Positions 1 to 8,294 of a DNA stretch of 64,000 bases are shown here, piece by piece (position 1 is the stretch's first letter; every line of letters begins with the position of its first letter). Source of the DNA: Dokdonella_A sp014338185 (GTDB lineage Bacteria; Pseudomonadota; Gammaproteobacteria; Xanthomonadales; Rhodanobacteraceae). The translations under genes were made by a program, and so were the position numbers. The DNA is taken from contig SZOS01000007.1 of assembly GCA_030263295.1 (NCBI GenBank), forward strand, positions 1 to 64,000. The letters run 5' to 3'. A model generated the notes under the pieces. That model saw only the letters and a list, made by a program, of their open reading frames with translations. It searched no databases and was not told where the DNA came from.

Positions 1-68
1 TCGAACCACCGAAGGCGTAAGCCAGCAGATTTACAGTCTGCCCCCGTTGGCCGCTTGGGTATCCCTCC
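1..68 (-). tRNA. tRNA-Tyr (GTA), partial at window edge
   Basis: Read on the minus strand this is the 5' part of a tRNA-Tyr: acceptor strand GGAGGGA, D-arm, and an anticodon stem-loop with loop CTGTAAA, giving anticodon GTA. It continues through the variable arm to TTCGA in the T-loop, where the window starts. The 3' T-stem and acceptor strand lie outside, so completeness cannot be judged. Bases 1-82, which include 14 bases of 5' flank, are repeated exactly at 224-305. Confidence 0.85.
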
Positions 69-134
69 GGAAATCTGTTTCGTTCCTGTCGTTGTCTTGT
101 TCCTAGTCTCCCGCCTGCGATGCTGCGCATCGCC

Positions 135-291
135 AGGGAGGTGGATGACTCCGGGCTTCCTGCCCTTCGCCCTCCGGGCCGCGCCGCTTCGCGTCGCGTT
201 CCGATTCGCTCCCGGCGAATCGGTCGAACCACCGAAGGCGTAAGCCAGCAGATTTACAGTCTGCCCCCGTTGGCCGCTTGGGTATCCCTCC
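135..291 (-). pseudogene. tRNA-Tyr copy interrupted in the T-loop
   Basis: The second tRNA-Tyr copy is identical to the first from its 5' end (291) to TTCGA (ending at 224). The next bases are not the expected T-stem and acceptor. They are 77 unrelated bases (223 down to 147) that begin with a perfect 8-bp hairpin at 201-223. After these comes ATCCACCTCCCT (146 down to 135), which supplies the missing T-stem strand CCACC and five of the seven acceptor bases; the last two are GG where CC is needed. I read it as a tRNA gene split by an insertion and probably not functional. A chance match of the 3' piece or an assembly chimera cannot be excluded. Confidence 0.6.
201..223. repeat. 8-bp inverted repeat inside the split tRNA-Tyr
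   Basis: CCGATTCG and CGAATCGG flank a 7-base loop. It lies immediately next to the point where tRNA-Tyr homology stops, as expected for the edge of a small inserted element or REP-like palindrome. No second copy was noticed in the window. Confidence 0.6.
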
Positions 292-379
292 GGAAATCTG
301 TTTCGCACCGGCAGTGTCAAGGTGCGAGGTGGCGCCTGGATGCGGTGCGCCGCTTCGGTCGCGGCTTGCACGGGTCCGG

Positions 380-871
380 CTACGGCGGCGGTTGCCCGCC
401 GAATTCGCGCACTTCCTCCTCCATCGCCTTCGACAGCGCGAGCAGGCGTTGTGCGTATCGGGCCAGACGCTCGTCCTCGGCCGTGGCCGGCTGCCAGTGT
501 GGCACCGGCGCCGGCCTGCCATCGGGCGCATCGAGCGCGATGAAGATGATCACGCAACTGGTGGCGCTGCGTTCCTGTGCGGTCTTGAGGTCGCGCGCCG
601 TCACGTCCACCGCGAAATGCATGCTCGAAGTGCCGGTGTGGATGAGCTTGGCGCGTACCGTCACCAGATCGCCAATGAGGATCGGCGCCACGAACTGGAT
701 GCCGCCCACCGCCACCGTCACGCAGTAGCGGCCGCTCCAGCCGACCGCGGCCGCATAGGCAGCCTGGTCGATCCACTTCATGACCATGCCGCCATGGACC
801 TTGCCGCCGAAATTGACATCGGTCGGCTCGGCCAGGAACCGGAACTCCACTTCACGCTGTTGCCCAGGCAT
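380..871 (-). CDS. acyl-CoA thioesterase (hot-dog fold)
   Basis: A 163-residue single hot-dog-domain protein of the YciA/ACOT type, which hydrolyses acyl-CoA to free acid and CoA in the cytosol. The family signature is at residues 18-35: N20, then GGKVHGGMVMKW with H26-G27-G28 on the central helix, and D35. The ATG at 871 was chosen because the N-terminus then matches the family; longer upstream versions only run antisense into ychF. The C-terminal 40 residues are charged and helical. The substrate chain length cannot be read from the sequence. It is the last gene of the minus-strand run, 83 bases after ychF, and may be co-transcribed with it. Confidence 0.85.
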   Translation of the reverse strand: MPGQQREVEFRFLAEPTDVNFGGKVHGGMVMKWIDQAAYAAAVGWSGRYCVTVAVGGIQFVAPILIGDLVTVRAKLIHTGTSSMHFAVDVTARDLKTAQERSATSCVIIFIALDAPDGRPAPVPHWQPATAEDERLARYAQRLLALSKAMEEEVREFGGQPPP

Positions 872-954
872 GTGCACCTCCGAGCCAGAAAGTCGCGACC
901 GACAGGTCCGCCGCGCTCGACGTTGCCGCAACCTGCGGCGGGCCGGACTGCGGC

Positions 955-2046
955 TCAGACGTTGAAGCGGAAGTGCAGCACGTCGCCTTCCTGCACGATG
1001 TAGTCCTTGCCTTCCAGCCGCAGCCGCCCGGCTTCGCGCGCCCCGGCCTCGCCCTTGTACCTGATGTAGTCGTCGTAGGCGATGGTTTCGGCGCGGATGA
1101 AGCCGCGCTCGAAATCGGTATGGATCACGCCGGCGGCCTGCGGCGCGGTCGCGCCCTTGCGCACCTGCCATGCGCGCACTTCCTTCTCGCCCGCGGTGAA
1201 GTAGGTCTGCAGGCCGAGCAGCTTGTAGCCGGCACGGATCACCCGGTTCAGCCCGGGCTCGTCCAGCCCCAGGTCCTTGAGGAACTCGTCGCGGTCGGCC
1301 TCCTCGAGCTGGGCCATCTCCTCCTCGATCGCCGCGCATACCGGCACCACTTCGGCGCCTTCGCCGGCGGCACGCTCGCGCACGCGGTCCAGATGCGCAT
1401 TGCCCTCGAAGCCATCCTCTCGCACGTTGGCGATGTACATGAGCGGCTTGAGCGTGAGCAGGAACAGGTCGCGCACGAGCGCCTTTTCTTCCTCGTCGAG
1501 GCCGAGGCTGCGCGCGACGCGCCCCTGGTTGAGGCCGGCCGCGAGCTTCTGCAGCACCGGCCGGCGCGCCATCGCGTCCTTGTCGTTGGCCTTGGCCGCG
1601 CGTTCCACGCGCGCAAGCGCCTTGTCGACCGATTCGAGGTCGGCCAGAGCGAGTTCGGTGTCGATGGTCTCGATGTCCGCAATCGGATCGACGCGCCCGG
1701 CCACGTGCACGATGTCGTCATGCTCGAAGCAGCGCACCACGTGCGCGATCGCGTCGACCTCGCGGATATGGGCGAGGAACTTGTTGCCCAGCCCTTCACC
1801 CTTGGACGCGCCCGCGACCAGTCCGGCGATGTCGACGAACTCGATCGAGGTCGGGATGATCTTGAGCGGCTTGGCGATGCCGGCCAGCGCAGCCAGCCGT
1901 GGATCGGGCACCGGCACCACCCCCACGTTCGGCTCGATCGTGCAGAACGGGAAATTGGCCGCGGCGATGCCTGCGTTGGTGAGTGCGTTGAACAGGGTCG
2001 ACTTGCCGACGTTGGGCAGACCGACGATGCCGCATTTGATGCCCAT
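955..2046 (-). CDS. ychF: redox-regulated ATPase/GTPase YchF (EngD, OLA1 family)
   Basis: A 363-residue Obg-family P-loop NTPase, the usual length. The Walker A motif GLPNVGKS is at residues 9-16 near the N-terminus. A helical insertion and a C-terminal TGS domain follow; the end reads EGDVLHFRFNV. The family binds ribosomes and prefers ATP. In this lineage it sits after pth, as here, with an 89-base gap. The start is ATG at 2046. The family call is very secure; the precise cellular role is not settled for the family. Confidence 0.97.
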   Translation of the reverse strand: MGIKCGIVGLPNVGKSTLFNALTNAGIAAANFPFCTIEPNVGVVPVPDPRLAALAGIAKPLKIIPTSIEFVDIAGLVAGASKGEGLGNKFLAHIREVDAIAHVVRCFEHDDIVHVAGRVDPIADIETIDTELALADLESVDKALARVERAAKANDKDAMARRPVLQKLAAGLNQGRVARSLGLDEEEKALVRDLFLLTLKPLMYIANVREDGFEGNAHLDRVRERAAGEGAEVVPVCAAIEEEMAQLEEADRDEFLKDLGLDEPGLNRVIRAGYKLLGLQTYFTAGEKEVRAWQVRKGATAPQAAGVIHTDFERGFIRAETIAYDDYIRYKGEAGAREAGRLRLEGKDYIVQEGDVLHFRFNV

Positions 2047-2135
2047 GCTGTGATCCTGGGGTCGGGGTTGGAAATCGGCGGCCCGGCGATGGCCGCGGGT
2101 CGTGGGGGTGCGCGGATGACGCCCGCGCGCAGCGG

Positions 2136-2723
2136 CTACGGCTCCGGCGCCGGCGTGTGCAGGCGCTGCATCGCGGCGTCGAAGTCGCCTGCCACCGCCA
2201 GCGGCAGCACCTCCAGCGCATTGCCGATCGCCCGCAGCATCGCGGCCTCGTCGGAAACCGACGGCCGGCCGAGCACCCAGCCGAGCACGCGATCCTTGCT
2301 GCCGGGGTGGCCGATGCCGATGCGCAGGCGATGGAAGCGACCGTGGCCCAATTGCGCAAACAGGTCACGCAGGCCGTTCTGGCCGCCGTGGCCACCGTCG
2401 AACTTGAGCCGCGCCGTGCCCGCCGGCAGGTCCAGGTCGTCATGCACGACCAGCATCTGCTCGGGTTCGATCTTCCAGTAGCGCAGCGCCGCGGCCACCG
2501 AGGCGCCGCTCGCATTCATGAACGTCATCGGCTTGAGCAGCCACAACGCCTGCCCGCCGAGCGTGAGCCTGGTGGTCTCGCCGCGCAGCTTGGACTCCAT
2601 GCCCCAGCGCAGGCCCTCACGGGCAGCCAGCGCATCGACGCACCAGAAGCCCGCGTTGTGGCGCGTGCGCAGGTGTTCGGCGCCCGGATTGCCGAGCCCG
2701 ACGATGAGACGAAGCGGTGTCAT
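2136..2723 (-). CDS. pth: peptidyl-tRNA hydrolase
   Basis: A 195-residue Pth that frees tRNAs from prematurely released peptidyl-tRNA. The N-terminus LIVGLGNPG with N12, and TRHNAGF with catalytic H22, match the family (E. coli His20). The ATG at 2723 was preferred over one six codons upstream because it gives the canonical start MTPLRLIVGLG. It lies between rplY and ychF in the conserved prs-rplY-pth-ychF order, so co-transcription with rplY is likely. Confidence 0.97.
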   Translation of the reverse strand: MTPLRLIVGLGNPGAEHLRTRHNAGFWCVDALAAREGLRWGMESKLRGETTRLTLGGQALWLLKPMTFMNASGASVAAALRYWKIEPEQMLVVHDDLDLPAGTARLKFDGGHGGQNGLRDLFAQLGHGRFHRLRIGIGHPGSKDRVLGWVLGRPSVSDEAAMLRAIGNALEVLPLAVAGDFDAAMQRLHTPAPEP

Positions 2724-2848
2724 GACTGTGACGTCGGCCAACGCCCTGATCCACCCGGCAGAGGCTGCACGTGCCGGCGCGGGACCGCCGGTCCCGCGCC
2801 GTCAACACATGTCGCATGGCGGCGCGCTGCCGCGGGCCGCGCTGCCAC

Positions 2849-3529
2849 TTACTTCTTGTCGTCCTTCTTCGCGGCCGCGGGAGCGGCGGCAGCGGCCGGC
2901 GCAGCGGCTGCGGCGGCATCGCCTTCGGCAGCGACCGGCTCGACCTCCTCGCGCACCTCACGCACCACCACCACCGCGCTGTCGTATTCCTTGCCCAGGC
3001 GCAGCGCCGGAATCTCGACGCCCGCAGGCAGCTTGATGTCGGACAGGTGCAGGATGTCGCCGAGCTTGAGTTCGGACAGGTCGATCGCGATGAACTCGGG
3101 CAGGTCCTTGGGCAGGCACGCCACTTCCACCTCGGTGAGCTCGCGCATGATGATGACGCCCGAGGTCTTGCCGGCCGGCGACACTTCCTGGTTGAGGAAG
3201 TGCAGCGGCACGCGCAGGCGGATTGCCTCGTTCTCGTTGATGCGCTGGAAATCCAGATGCATCACGAGCTGCTTGAACGGATGGCGCTGCAGGTCACGCA
3301 GCAGCACCTTCTGCACGTCGCCGCCAAGGTTGAGGTCGAGGATCGAGGAATAGAACCACTCGTTCTGGCTCGCGTGCCAGACATCCTTGTGCTGGATCTG
3401 GATGCTGACCGGCTTGAGCTCGCCGCCGTAGACGATGGCGGGGACGTAACCAGCGCGACGCAGGCGGCGGCTCGCACCCTTGCCCTCGTCGTTGCGCTTT
3501 TCGACATTGATGTTGTGTGTGATGGCCAT
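2849..3529 (-). CDS. rplY: 50S ribosomal protein L25/general stress protein Ctc
   Basis: A 226-residue long-form L25 (Ctc type) that binds 5S rRNA. The N-terminal L25 domain (about residues 1-95, opening with ITHNINVEKR) is followed by the TL5/CTC beta domain (about 96-190) and an Ala/Glu-rich tail ending KKDDKK. The short E. coli form lacks the second domain. The ATG at 3529 has an AAAGG ribosome-binding site about 11 bases upstream, which decides it over a longer in-frame version. It follows prs by 138 bases. Confidence 0.95.
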   Translation of the reverse strand: MAITHNINVEKRNDEGKGASRRLRRAGYVPAIVYGGELKPVSIQIQHKDVWHASQNEWFYSSILDLNLGGDVQKVLLRDLQRHPFKQLVMHLDFQRINENEAIRLRVPLHFLNQEVSPAGKTSGVIIMRELTEVEVACLPKDLPEFIAIDLSELKLGDILHLSDIKLPAGVEIPALRLGKEYDSAVVVVREVREEVEPVAAEGDAAAAAAPAAAAAPAAAKKDDKK

Positions 3530-3667
3530 TGCACTATTGCCTTTGCTTCGGTTGATGCCGCCTCGCGGCGGCGATGGAACTCTCCCGCGACCAGGAGAGC
3601 GTTGTTTCAATTTCCACCCGCGCCTGCGCAGCGACCGCCCCTGCGGCAGCCGCGCCGGTGCGCAGGC

Positions 3668-4639
3668 TCAATCCACGTACAGCGAACTCACCGACTGCCC
3701 GAACGCAATGCGCCGGATCGTCTCGGCCAGCAGCTCGGCCACCGACAGCTGGCGGATCCGGCGGCAGCGCCGCGCATCCTCGCGCAGCGGAATCGTGTCG
3801 GTGACCACGAGCTCGTCGAGCAGCGAGTTCTCGATGTTGGAAATCGCCGCACCCGACAGCACCGGGTGCGTGCAGTACGCCACCACCTTGCGCGCACCGT
3901 TCTTCTTGAGCGCGACCGCCGCGGCACACAGCGTACCCGCGGTGTCGACGATGTCGTCGACCAGCACGCACACCTTGTCCTTGACCTCGCCGATGATGTT
4001 CATCACGGTGGCCTCGTTCGCGCGCGGGCGGCGCTTGTCGATGATGGCCAGGTCGGCATCATCGAGCCGCTTGGCCACCGCGCGTGCGCGCGCCACACCG
4101 CCGATGTCGGGCGACACCACGATGAGTTCGCCCTTGGCGTAGTAGTGGCGCCAGATGTCGGCGAGCAGGATCGGCGAGGCGTAGACGTTGTCCAGCGGCA
4201 TGTCGAAGAAGCCCTGGATCTGGTCCGCGTGCAGGTCGATCGTGAGTACGCGGTCGGTTCCCACCACGCCGATCATCTGCGCCGCCACCTTGGCCGTGAT
4301 CGGCACCCGCGCCGAGCGCGGCCGCCGGTCCTGGCGCGCGTAACCCAGGTATGGGATCACCGCGGTGACGCTGCCGGCCGAGGCGCGCTTGAGCGCATCC
4401 ACCAGCGCGAGCAGCTCCATGAAGTTGTCGGCGGTGGGCGCGCAGGTCGGCTGGATCACGAACACGTCCTGCTGACGCACGTTCTCCTCGATCTCGATCT
4501 GCACCTCGCCATCGCTGAAGCGGCCGACCAGGGCCTTGCCCAACGGCATGTTGAGCTCTTCGCAGGTCGCGGCCGCGAGCGCGCGATGCGCGTTGCCCGC
4601 GAAGACGAGCATCCTGGAGGTATCCAAGTTGGTGTTCAC
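3668..4639 (-). CDS. prs: ribose-phosphate pyrophosphokinase
   Basis: A 323-residue PRPP synthase that makes phosphoribosyl pyrophosphate from ribose 5-phosphate and ATP for nucleotide, His and Trp synthesis. Seen: FSDGEVQIEIEENVR, the catalytic flexible loop DRRPRS, the metal-binding region DLHADQIQGFF and the PRPP loop VDDIVDTAGT. A GTG at 4639 is taken as the start because GGAG lies 8 bases upstream; ATG at 4612 (MLVFAGN) would remove only nine residues. In relatives tRNA-Gln and ispE lie directly upstream. Here about 6.8 kb of other genes intervene, and a possible promoter at 4809-4814 may now serve prs alone. Confidence 0.95.
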   Translation of the reverse strand: MNTNLDTSRMLVFAGNAHRALAAATCEELNMPLGKALVGRFSDGEVQIEIEENVRQQDVFVIQPTCAPTADNFMELLALVDALKRASAGSVTAVIPYLGYARQDRRPRSARVPITAKVAAQMIGVVGTDRVLTIDLHADQIQGFFDMPLDNVYASPILLADIWRHYYAKGELIVVSPDIGGVARARAVAKRLDDADLAIIDKRRPRANEATVMNIIGEVKDKVCVLVDDIVDTAGTLCAAAVALKKNGARKVVAYCTHPVLSGAAISNIENSLLDELVVTDTIPLREDARRCRRIRQLSVAELLAETIRRIAFGQSVSSLYVD

Positions 4640-4808
4640 GGCCGCGCTCCGCTGGTTCCACTGCCGGCGCTCCGCTGCCGCGGAGGGCGCCCGGGTTCGA
4701 GTCCGATGGCCGCCACCCCGCGGGGCAACGAACGGGGCGCGTCCCAATCGACGCTGGCAGCACCGGAATCCGCGCGACGCAGTACCCCGCGATCGCAACG
4801 AGCCGGCA

Positions 4809-4814
4809 AGTGTA
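4809..4814 (-). promoter_or_regulatory. possible -10 box for prs
   Basis: On the minus strand this reads TGC-TACACT, a 5/6 match to the -10 consensus, 170 bases before the prs start and downstream of the GST stop. No good -35 is visible. Because prs has been parted from its usual upstream genes, a local promoter is expected somewhere in 4640-4854. Confidence 0.3.
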
Positions 4815-4854
4815 GCATGGAAAGCGCGCCTTCCCGCCGCGCGCGCGGCCACGT

Positions 4855-5505
4855 TCAGCCGCGCACGCCACCGGGCCGGCAGGCCGGATGCAGGCTGGCC
4901 ACCGCCGACGGCCGCGCGGCGATACGCGCAAACCACGGGCCGAGCCGCGCCAAGCCGCGGTCGAACGGCTGGCCGACCGAATCGGCAAAGTCGAGCCACA
5001 CGTACAGCCAGATGTCGGCGATGCTGAACCGGCCGCCGGCGAGGAACTCGCGCCCGTCGAGCATCTTGTCGAGCCAGCCGATGCGGTCCTGCGCGACCCG
5101 TTTGAGGCCGACCGCCGCCTCCGGCGCGAGCGGGATGCGCCCCTGGAAGCGCGCCAGCCCTTCCGCATAGTGGTATGCGTTGTGGATGTTCTCGGTGATG
5201 TTGAGCTCGGCGCGGCGCTGCCACTGGCGCGTGAGGGCGCGCTGCGCCGGCGTGGCGCCGATCAGCGCCGGCGTCGGATGCAGCTCCTCCAGGTACTCCA
5301 TGATCGCGACCGACTCGCTGATCGCGCTGCCGTCGTCGAGCAACAGCGTCGGCGTCTGCCCGGCCGGGTTGTGGGTCAGATACGGCGCCTGGCGGTTCTC
5401 GCCCGTGAACACGTCGACCTGGCGCGTCGGCAGGTCCAACCCCTTCTCCAGCAGGAACATGCGCACCGTGCGCGGCGCCGGACTGAGTGCATCGAGCAGC
5501 AGCAT
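4855..5505 (-). CDS. glutathione S-transferase family protein
   Basis: A 216-residue GST. The N-terminal thioredoxin-like domain carries the glutathione-binding PAGQTPTLLLDDG and ISESVAIMEYL (SES loop, about residues 46-75), and the C-terminal helical domain includes FSIADIWLYVWLDFADSVG. The start ATG at 5505 lies 4 bases after the stop of the cysteine synthase-like gene, so the two are translated together. The substrate cannot be read. It is the last gene of the block that separates prs from tRNA-Gln; thiol chemistry links it to its upstream neighbour. Confidence 0.88.
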   Translation of the reverse strand: MLLLDALSPAPRTVRMFLLEKGLDLPTRQVDVFTGENRQAPYLTHNPAGQTPTLLLDDGSAISESVAIMEYLEELHPTPALIGATPAQRALTRQWQRRAELNITENIHNAYHYAEGLARFQGRIPLAPEAAVGLKRVAQDRIGWLDKMLDGREFLAGGRFSIADIWLYVWLDFADSVGQPFDRGLARLGPWFARIAARPSAVASLHPACRPGGVRG

Positions 5506-5509
5506 GGCA

Positions 5510-6469
5510 TCAATGGAACGGCACGGGCGCGTCGGTGGCAGCGGCCGGGCGCATGAAGAAGTCCTGCATGTACTTCTCGCCCTCGTCGTCGAAGATGGTG
5601 ACGATGGTCTTGAGCTCGGGGAACTGCGCCCGCACGCGCTGCGCGGCCAGCAGGTGGGCACCGGAACTGGGGCCGCAGAACAGCCCGCGCGTGCGCGCGA
5701 GCTGGCGCATCATCGCCACCGCGTCGGCGCTGGCGACGCTGGTGGTGTCACGCACGAGGTCGCGGTGCTTGGCGAAGATGCCGGGTACGAAACCGTCGGA
5801 AATGCCCTCGATCTGGTGCAGCGCGACCTCGCCGCACAGGATCGTGCGCGATTCGGACGGCTCCATCGCGAACAGGCGCACGTTCGGATTGACCTTGCGG
5901 AACGCCTGCCCCACCCCGATCAGGGTGCCGCCCGTGCCCACGCCATGCACGAAGGCGTCGGGCACGCGCCCGTCGGGCAACTGGGCCAGGATCTCGGGGC
6001 CGAGCCACTCCCGGTTCTCCTCGACGTTCCATTCCGATTCGAACTGGCCGGGGAAGAAGAAGCCGCTCTGGCGCCCCAGCTCGCGCGCGCGCTCGAGTGC
6101 GTCGTTGACATGGAAGGTGCCGCAGAACAGCACTTCGGCGCCGAATGCGCGCGAGATCGCCACGCGCTCGCTCGACAGGCCCTCGGGCATCACCACGATC
6201 ATGCGGTAGCCCTTGACCGCGGCCACCATCGAGAATGCGTTGCCGGTGTTGCCGCTGGTGGCCTCGACGATGGTGTCGCCGGGCTTGAGCTGGCCACTCT
6301 GCTCGGCACGCTCGATGATGTACTTGGCGATGCGCGCCTTGATCGAGCCGGATGGATTGAGGAACTCGCACTTGGCGAAAATGCCATCGACTTCGAGCAG
6401 CGGCGTGTCGCCGATGGCATCGAGGATGCTGTGCGATAGCGCGGTATAGCGTTTGGGACGGGCGTCCAT
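5510..6469 (-). CDS. PLP-dependent cysteine synthase family protein
   Basis: A 319-residue fold-type II PLP enzyme of the CysK/CysM/cystathionine beta-synthase family. The PLP lysine is K44 in NPSGSIKARIA, the substrate loop TSGNTGNA is at 71-78, and the phosphate-binding glycine loop is GTGGT. The family makes cysteine from O-acetylserine or a related activated serine and a sulfur donor. The C-terminal part (FDDEGEKYMQDFF) resembles enzymes annotated as cysteine synthase in this order, but the exact substrate is uncertain. It starts 8 bases after the CMD-family gene and overlaps nothing. Confidence 0.88.
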   Translation of the reverse strand: MDARPKRYTALSHSILDAIGDTPLLEVDGIFAKCEFLNPSGSIKARIAKYIIERAEQSGQLKPGDTIVEATSGNTGNAFSMVAAVKGYRMIVVMPEGLSSERVAISRAFGAEVLFCGTFHVNDALERARELGRQSGFFFPGQFESEWNVEENREWLGPEILAQLPDGRVPDAFVHGVGTGGTLIGVGQAFRKVNPNVRLFAMEPSESRTILCGEVALHQIEGISDGFVPGIFAKHRDLVRDTTSVASADAVAMMRQLARTRGLFCGPSSGAHLLAAQRVRAQFPELKTIVTIFDDEGEKYMQDFFMRPAAATDAPVPFH

Positions 6470-6477
6470 GGCGTACC

Positions 6478-6822
6478 TCAGCCGGTGTGGGTGGCGTGCT
6501 GGTGCATCGTGTCGATCGCCAGTGCCGAATGCGCATAGGCGCCGCCCGCGCGCATCTCGGCCGCGACCCAGATCGCTTCCATCAGCTCCTGCTCGCTCGC
6601 GCCGTGGCGCAGCGCCGCCTCGGTATGGCCACGGATGCAGTACGGGCACTGGGTGACATGCGCCACCGCGACCGCGATGAGCTGCTTGGTCTTGCCCGGC
6701 AGCGCGCCATCGGCGAACACCGCGGCGCTGAATGCCTTGAACGCCTCGAGCGGCTTGGGCGCGAGTTCACGCCGCTTGCGCGCGATCTCGGCGCTGGAAG
6801 GAGGGAACATGGGCTGATCCAT
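6478..6822 (-). CDS. carboxymuconolactone decarboxylase (AhpD-like) family protein
   Basis: A 114-residue single-domain CMD/AhpD-like protein. The redox motif C59-P-Y-C62 with H66 (CPYCIRGH) is the alkylhydroperoxidase-type active site, so a thiol peroxidase or reductase role is more likely than true lactone decarboxylation. The ATG at 6822 has GGAGA 7 bases upstream. It sits between lipA and the cysteine synthase-like gene on the same strand. AhpD proteins elsewhere work with lipoylated partners; the adjacent lipA is suggestive, but that link is inference. Confidence 0.88.
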   Translation of the reverse strand: MDQPMFPPSSAEIARKRRELAPKPLEAFKAFSAAVFADGALPGKTKQLIAVAVAHVTQCPYCIRGHTEAALRHGASEQELMEAIWVAAEMRAGGAYAHSALAIDTMHQHATHTG

Positions 6823-6905
6823 GACGATGTCTCCGTGCGGCGATGCCGGCCGGGTCCGTCCGCTGCCGGGCATGGCCTGGGTGAATGCGCCTGCGCTGCG
6901 CCGGC

Positions 6906-7892
6906 TCACAGACCGGCGTTGTTGCGCTCCAGCACGCGTTCGGCGCGATAGCTTGAACGTACCAGCGGCCCCGACACCGCCTCGACGAAACCCTTGGCCA
7001 GGGCGAGGTCGCGGTACTGGCGGAACTGGTCGGGCGTGACGAAGCGTTCCACCGGCAGGTGGTGTTCGGTCGGACGCAGGTACTGCCCGAGCGTGACGAT
7101 GTCGACGCCGGCCCCGCGCATGTCGTCGAACGCCTGTTCGATCTCGGCGTCGGTCTCGCCCAACCCGAGCATGAGGCTGGTCTTGGTCAGTGTCTGCGGC
7201 GCGTGGCGCTTGGCGAAGGCGAGCACGTCCAGCGTCTGCGCATAGCCCGCGCGCGGATCGCGCACGCGGCGCGTGAGGCGCTCGACGGTTTCCAGGTTCT
7301 GTGCGTAGGTGGCCAGTCCCGCATCGAGCACCGCCGCCACCGCGGTCTGGTTGCCCGAGAAGTCCGGCGTGAGCGCCTCCACCGCGGTCTGCGGCGCGCG
7401 CTGGTGGATCATGCGGATGCAGGCGGCATAGTGCGCGGCCCCGCCATCGGCCAGGTCGTCGCGGTCGACCGACGTCAGCACCACGTACTTGAGCTTCATG
7501 AGCGCGACCGCGTCGGCCACGTGCATCGGCTCGAGCGGGTCGAGCCACCCATGCGGGTTGCCGGTGCTCACCGCGCAGAAGCGGCATGCGCGCGTGCACA
7601 CCGAGCCCATCAGCATCATCGTGGCGGTGCCGCTGTCCCAGCATTCGGCGATGTTGGGGCAACGCGATTCCTCGCACACGGTGTGCAGCTTGTGGCTCTT
7701 GACGATGTCATGCACCGCCTCGTAGCGCGCACCGCTGGGCAGGCGGATGCGCAGCCACGGCGGCTTGCGCGCCACGTCGGGCCTGCCGGTGTTGTCATTG
7801 GGCCGCATGCCGCCGTGCACCGCACGGATGCCTTCGGGCGTGGTGAACTTCTCGCCGCTTTGCAGCGCGCGCTTGGTGGGTGGCTGGCTCAC
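6906..7892 (-). CDS. lipA: lipoyl synthase
   Basis: A 328-residue radical-SAM enzyme that inserts two sulfurs into octanoyl groups on lipoyl domains. The auxiliary cluster cysteines C73, C78, C84 (CEESRCPNIAEC), the radical-SAM cysteines C99, C103, C106 (CTRACRFC) and the C-terminal RSSYRAE serine motif are all present. The usual partner lipB is not next to it. It follows the ferredoxin gene by 6 bases, and a low-potential ferredoxin is a plausible electron donor. Confidence 0.97.
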   Translation of the reverse strand: MSQPPTKRALQSGEKFTTPEGIRAVHGGMRPNDNTGRPDVARKPPWLRIRLPSGARYEAVHDIVKSHKLHTVCEESRCPNIAECWDSGTATMMLMGSVCTRACRFCAVSTGNPHGWLDPLEPMHVADAVALMKLKYVVLTSVDRDDLADGGAAHYAACIRMIHQRAPQTAVEALTPDFSGNQTAVAAVLDAGLATYAQNLETVERLTRRVRDPRAGYAQTLDVLAFAKRHAPQTLTKTSLMLGLGETDAEIEQAFDDMRGAGVDIVTLGQYLRPTEHHLPVERFVTPDQFRQYRDLALAKGFVEAVSGPLVRSSYRAERVLERNNAGL

Positions 7893-7898
7893 GGGTCC

Positions 7899-8222
7899 TC
7901 AGCGTTCGAGCATGGGCAGTTTGTTGGCCACGCCATTCCACTCATCGGCATCGGCGGGTGGCTCGATGCGGGCGGCGATGACCGGCCACTGCGGGGCCAG
8001 TTCGGCATTGATCTGCAGGAAGTTCTCCTGGCCGGCCGGCACGTCGTCCTCGGCAAAGATCGCCTCGGCCGGACACTCGGCCACGCACAGTGTGCAATCG
8101 ATGCACTCGATCGGGTCGATCGCCAGGAAGTTGGCGCCCTCGTGGAAGCAGTCCACCGGACAGACTTCGACACAATCGGTGTACTTGCACTTGATGCAAT
8201 TGTCGGTGACGACGTGCGTCAC
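7899..8222 (-). CDS. fdxA: 7Fe ferredoxin (FdxA type)
   Basis: A 107-residue seven-iron ferredoxin like Azotobacter FdI. Cysteines at 9, 17 and 50 fit the 3Fe-4S site; 21, 40, 43 and 46 fit the 4Fe-4S site; C12 and C25 match the conserved free cysteines. The C-terminal half (ENFLQINAELAPQWPVI) is typical of the proteobacterial form. It is a cytosolic low-potential electron carrier. It lies 72 bases after the cytochrome c gene and 6 bases before lipA. Confidence 0.95.
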   Translation of the reverse strand: MTHVVTDNCIKCKYTDCVEVCPVDCFHEGANFLAIDPIECIDCTLCVAECPAEAIFAEDDVPAGQENFLQINAELAPQWPVIAARIEPPADADEWNGVANKLPMLER

Positions 8223-8294
8223 GGCGGTCTCCTGGAAGGCGGCGGCGGCCGCTGCAATTCTAATACGACGCCACCACGCAGTGGGCCGTTGCGC

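Noticed and set aside
973..2481. A 502-codon plus-strand frame across ychF and pth
   Set aside because: It lies wholly over two secure minus-strand genes and its product has no recognisable fold.
3534..3971. Several 60-145 codon frames between rplY and prs
   Set aside because: They are antisense or frame-shifted copies of prs sequence with no independent start signals.
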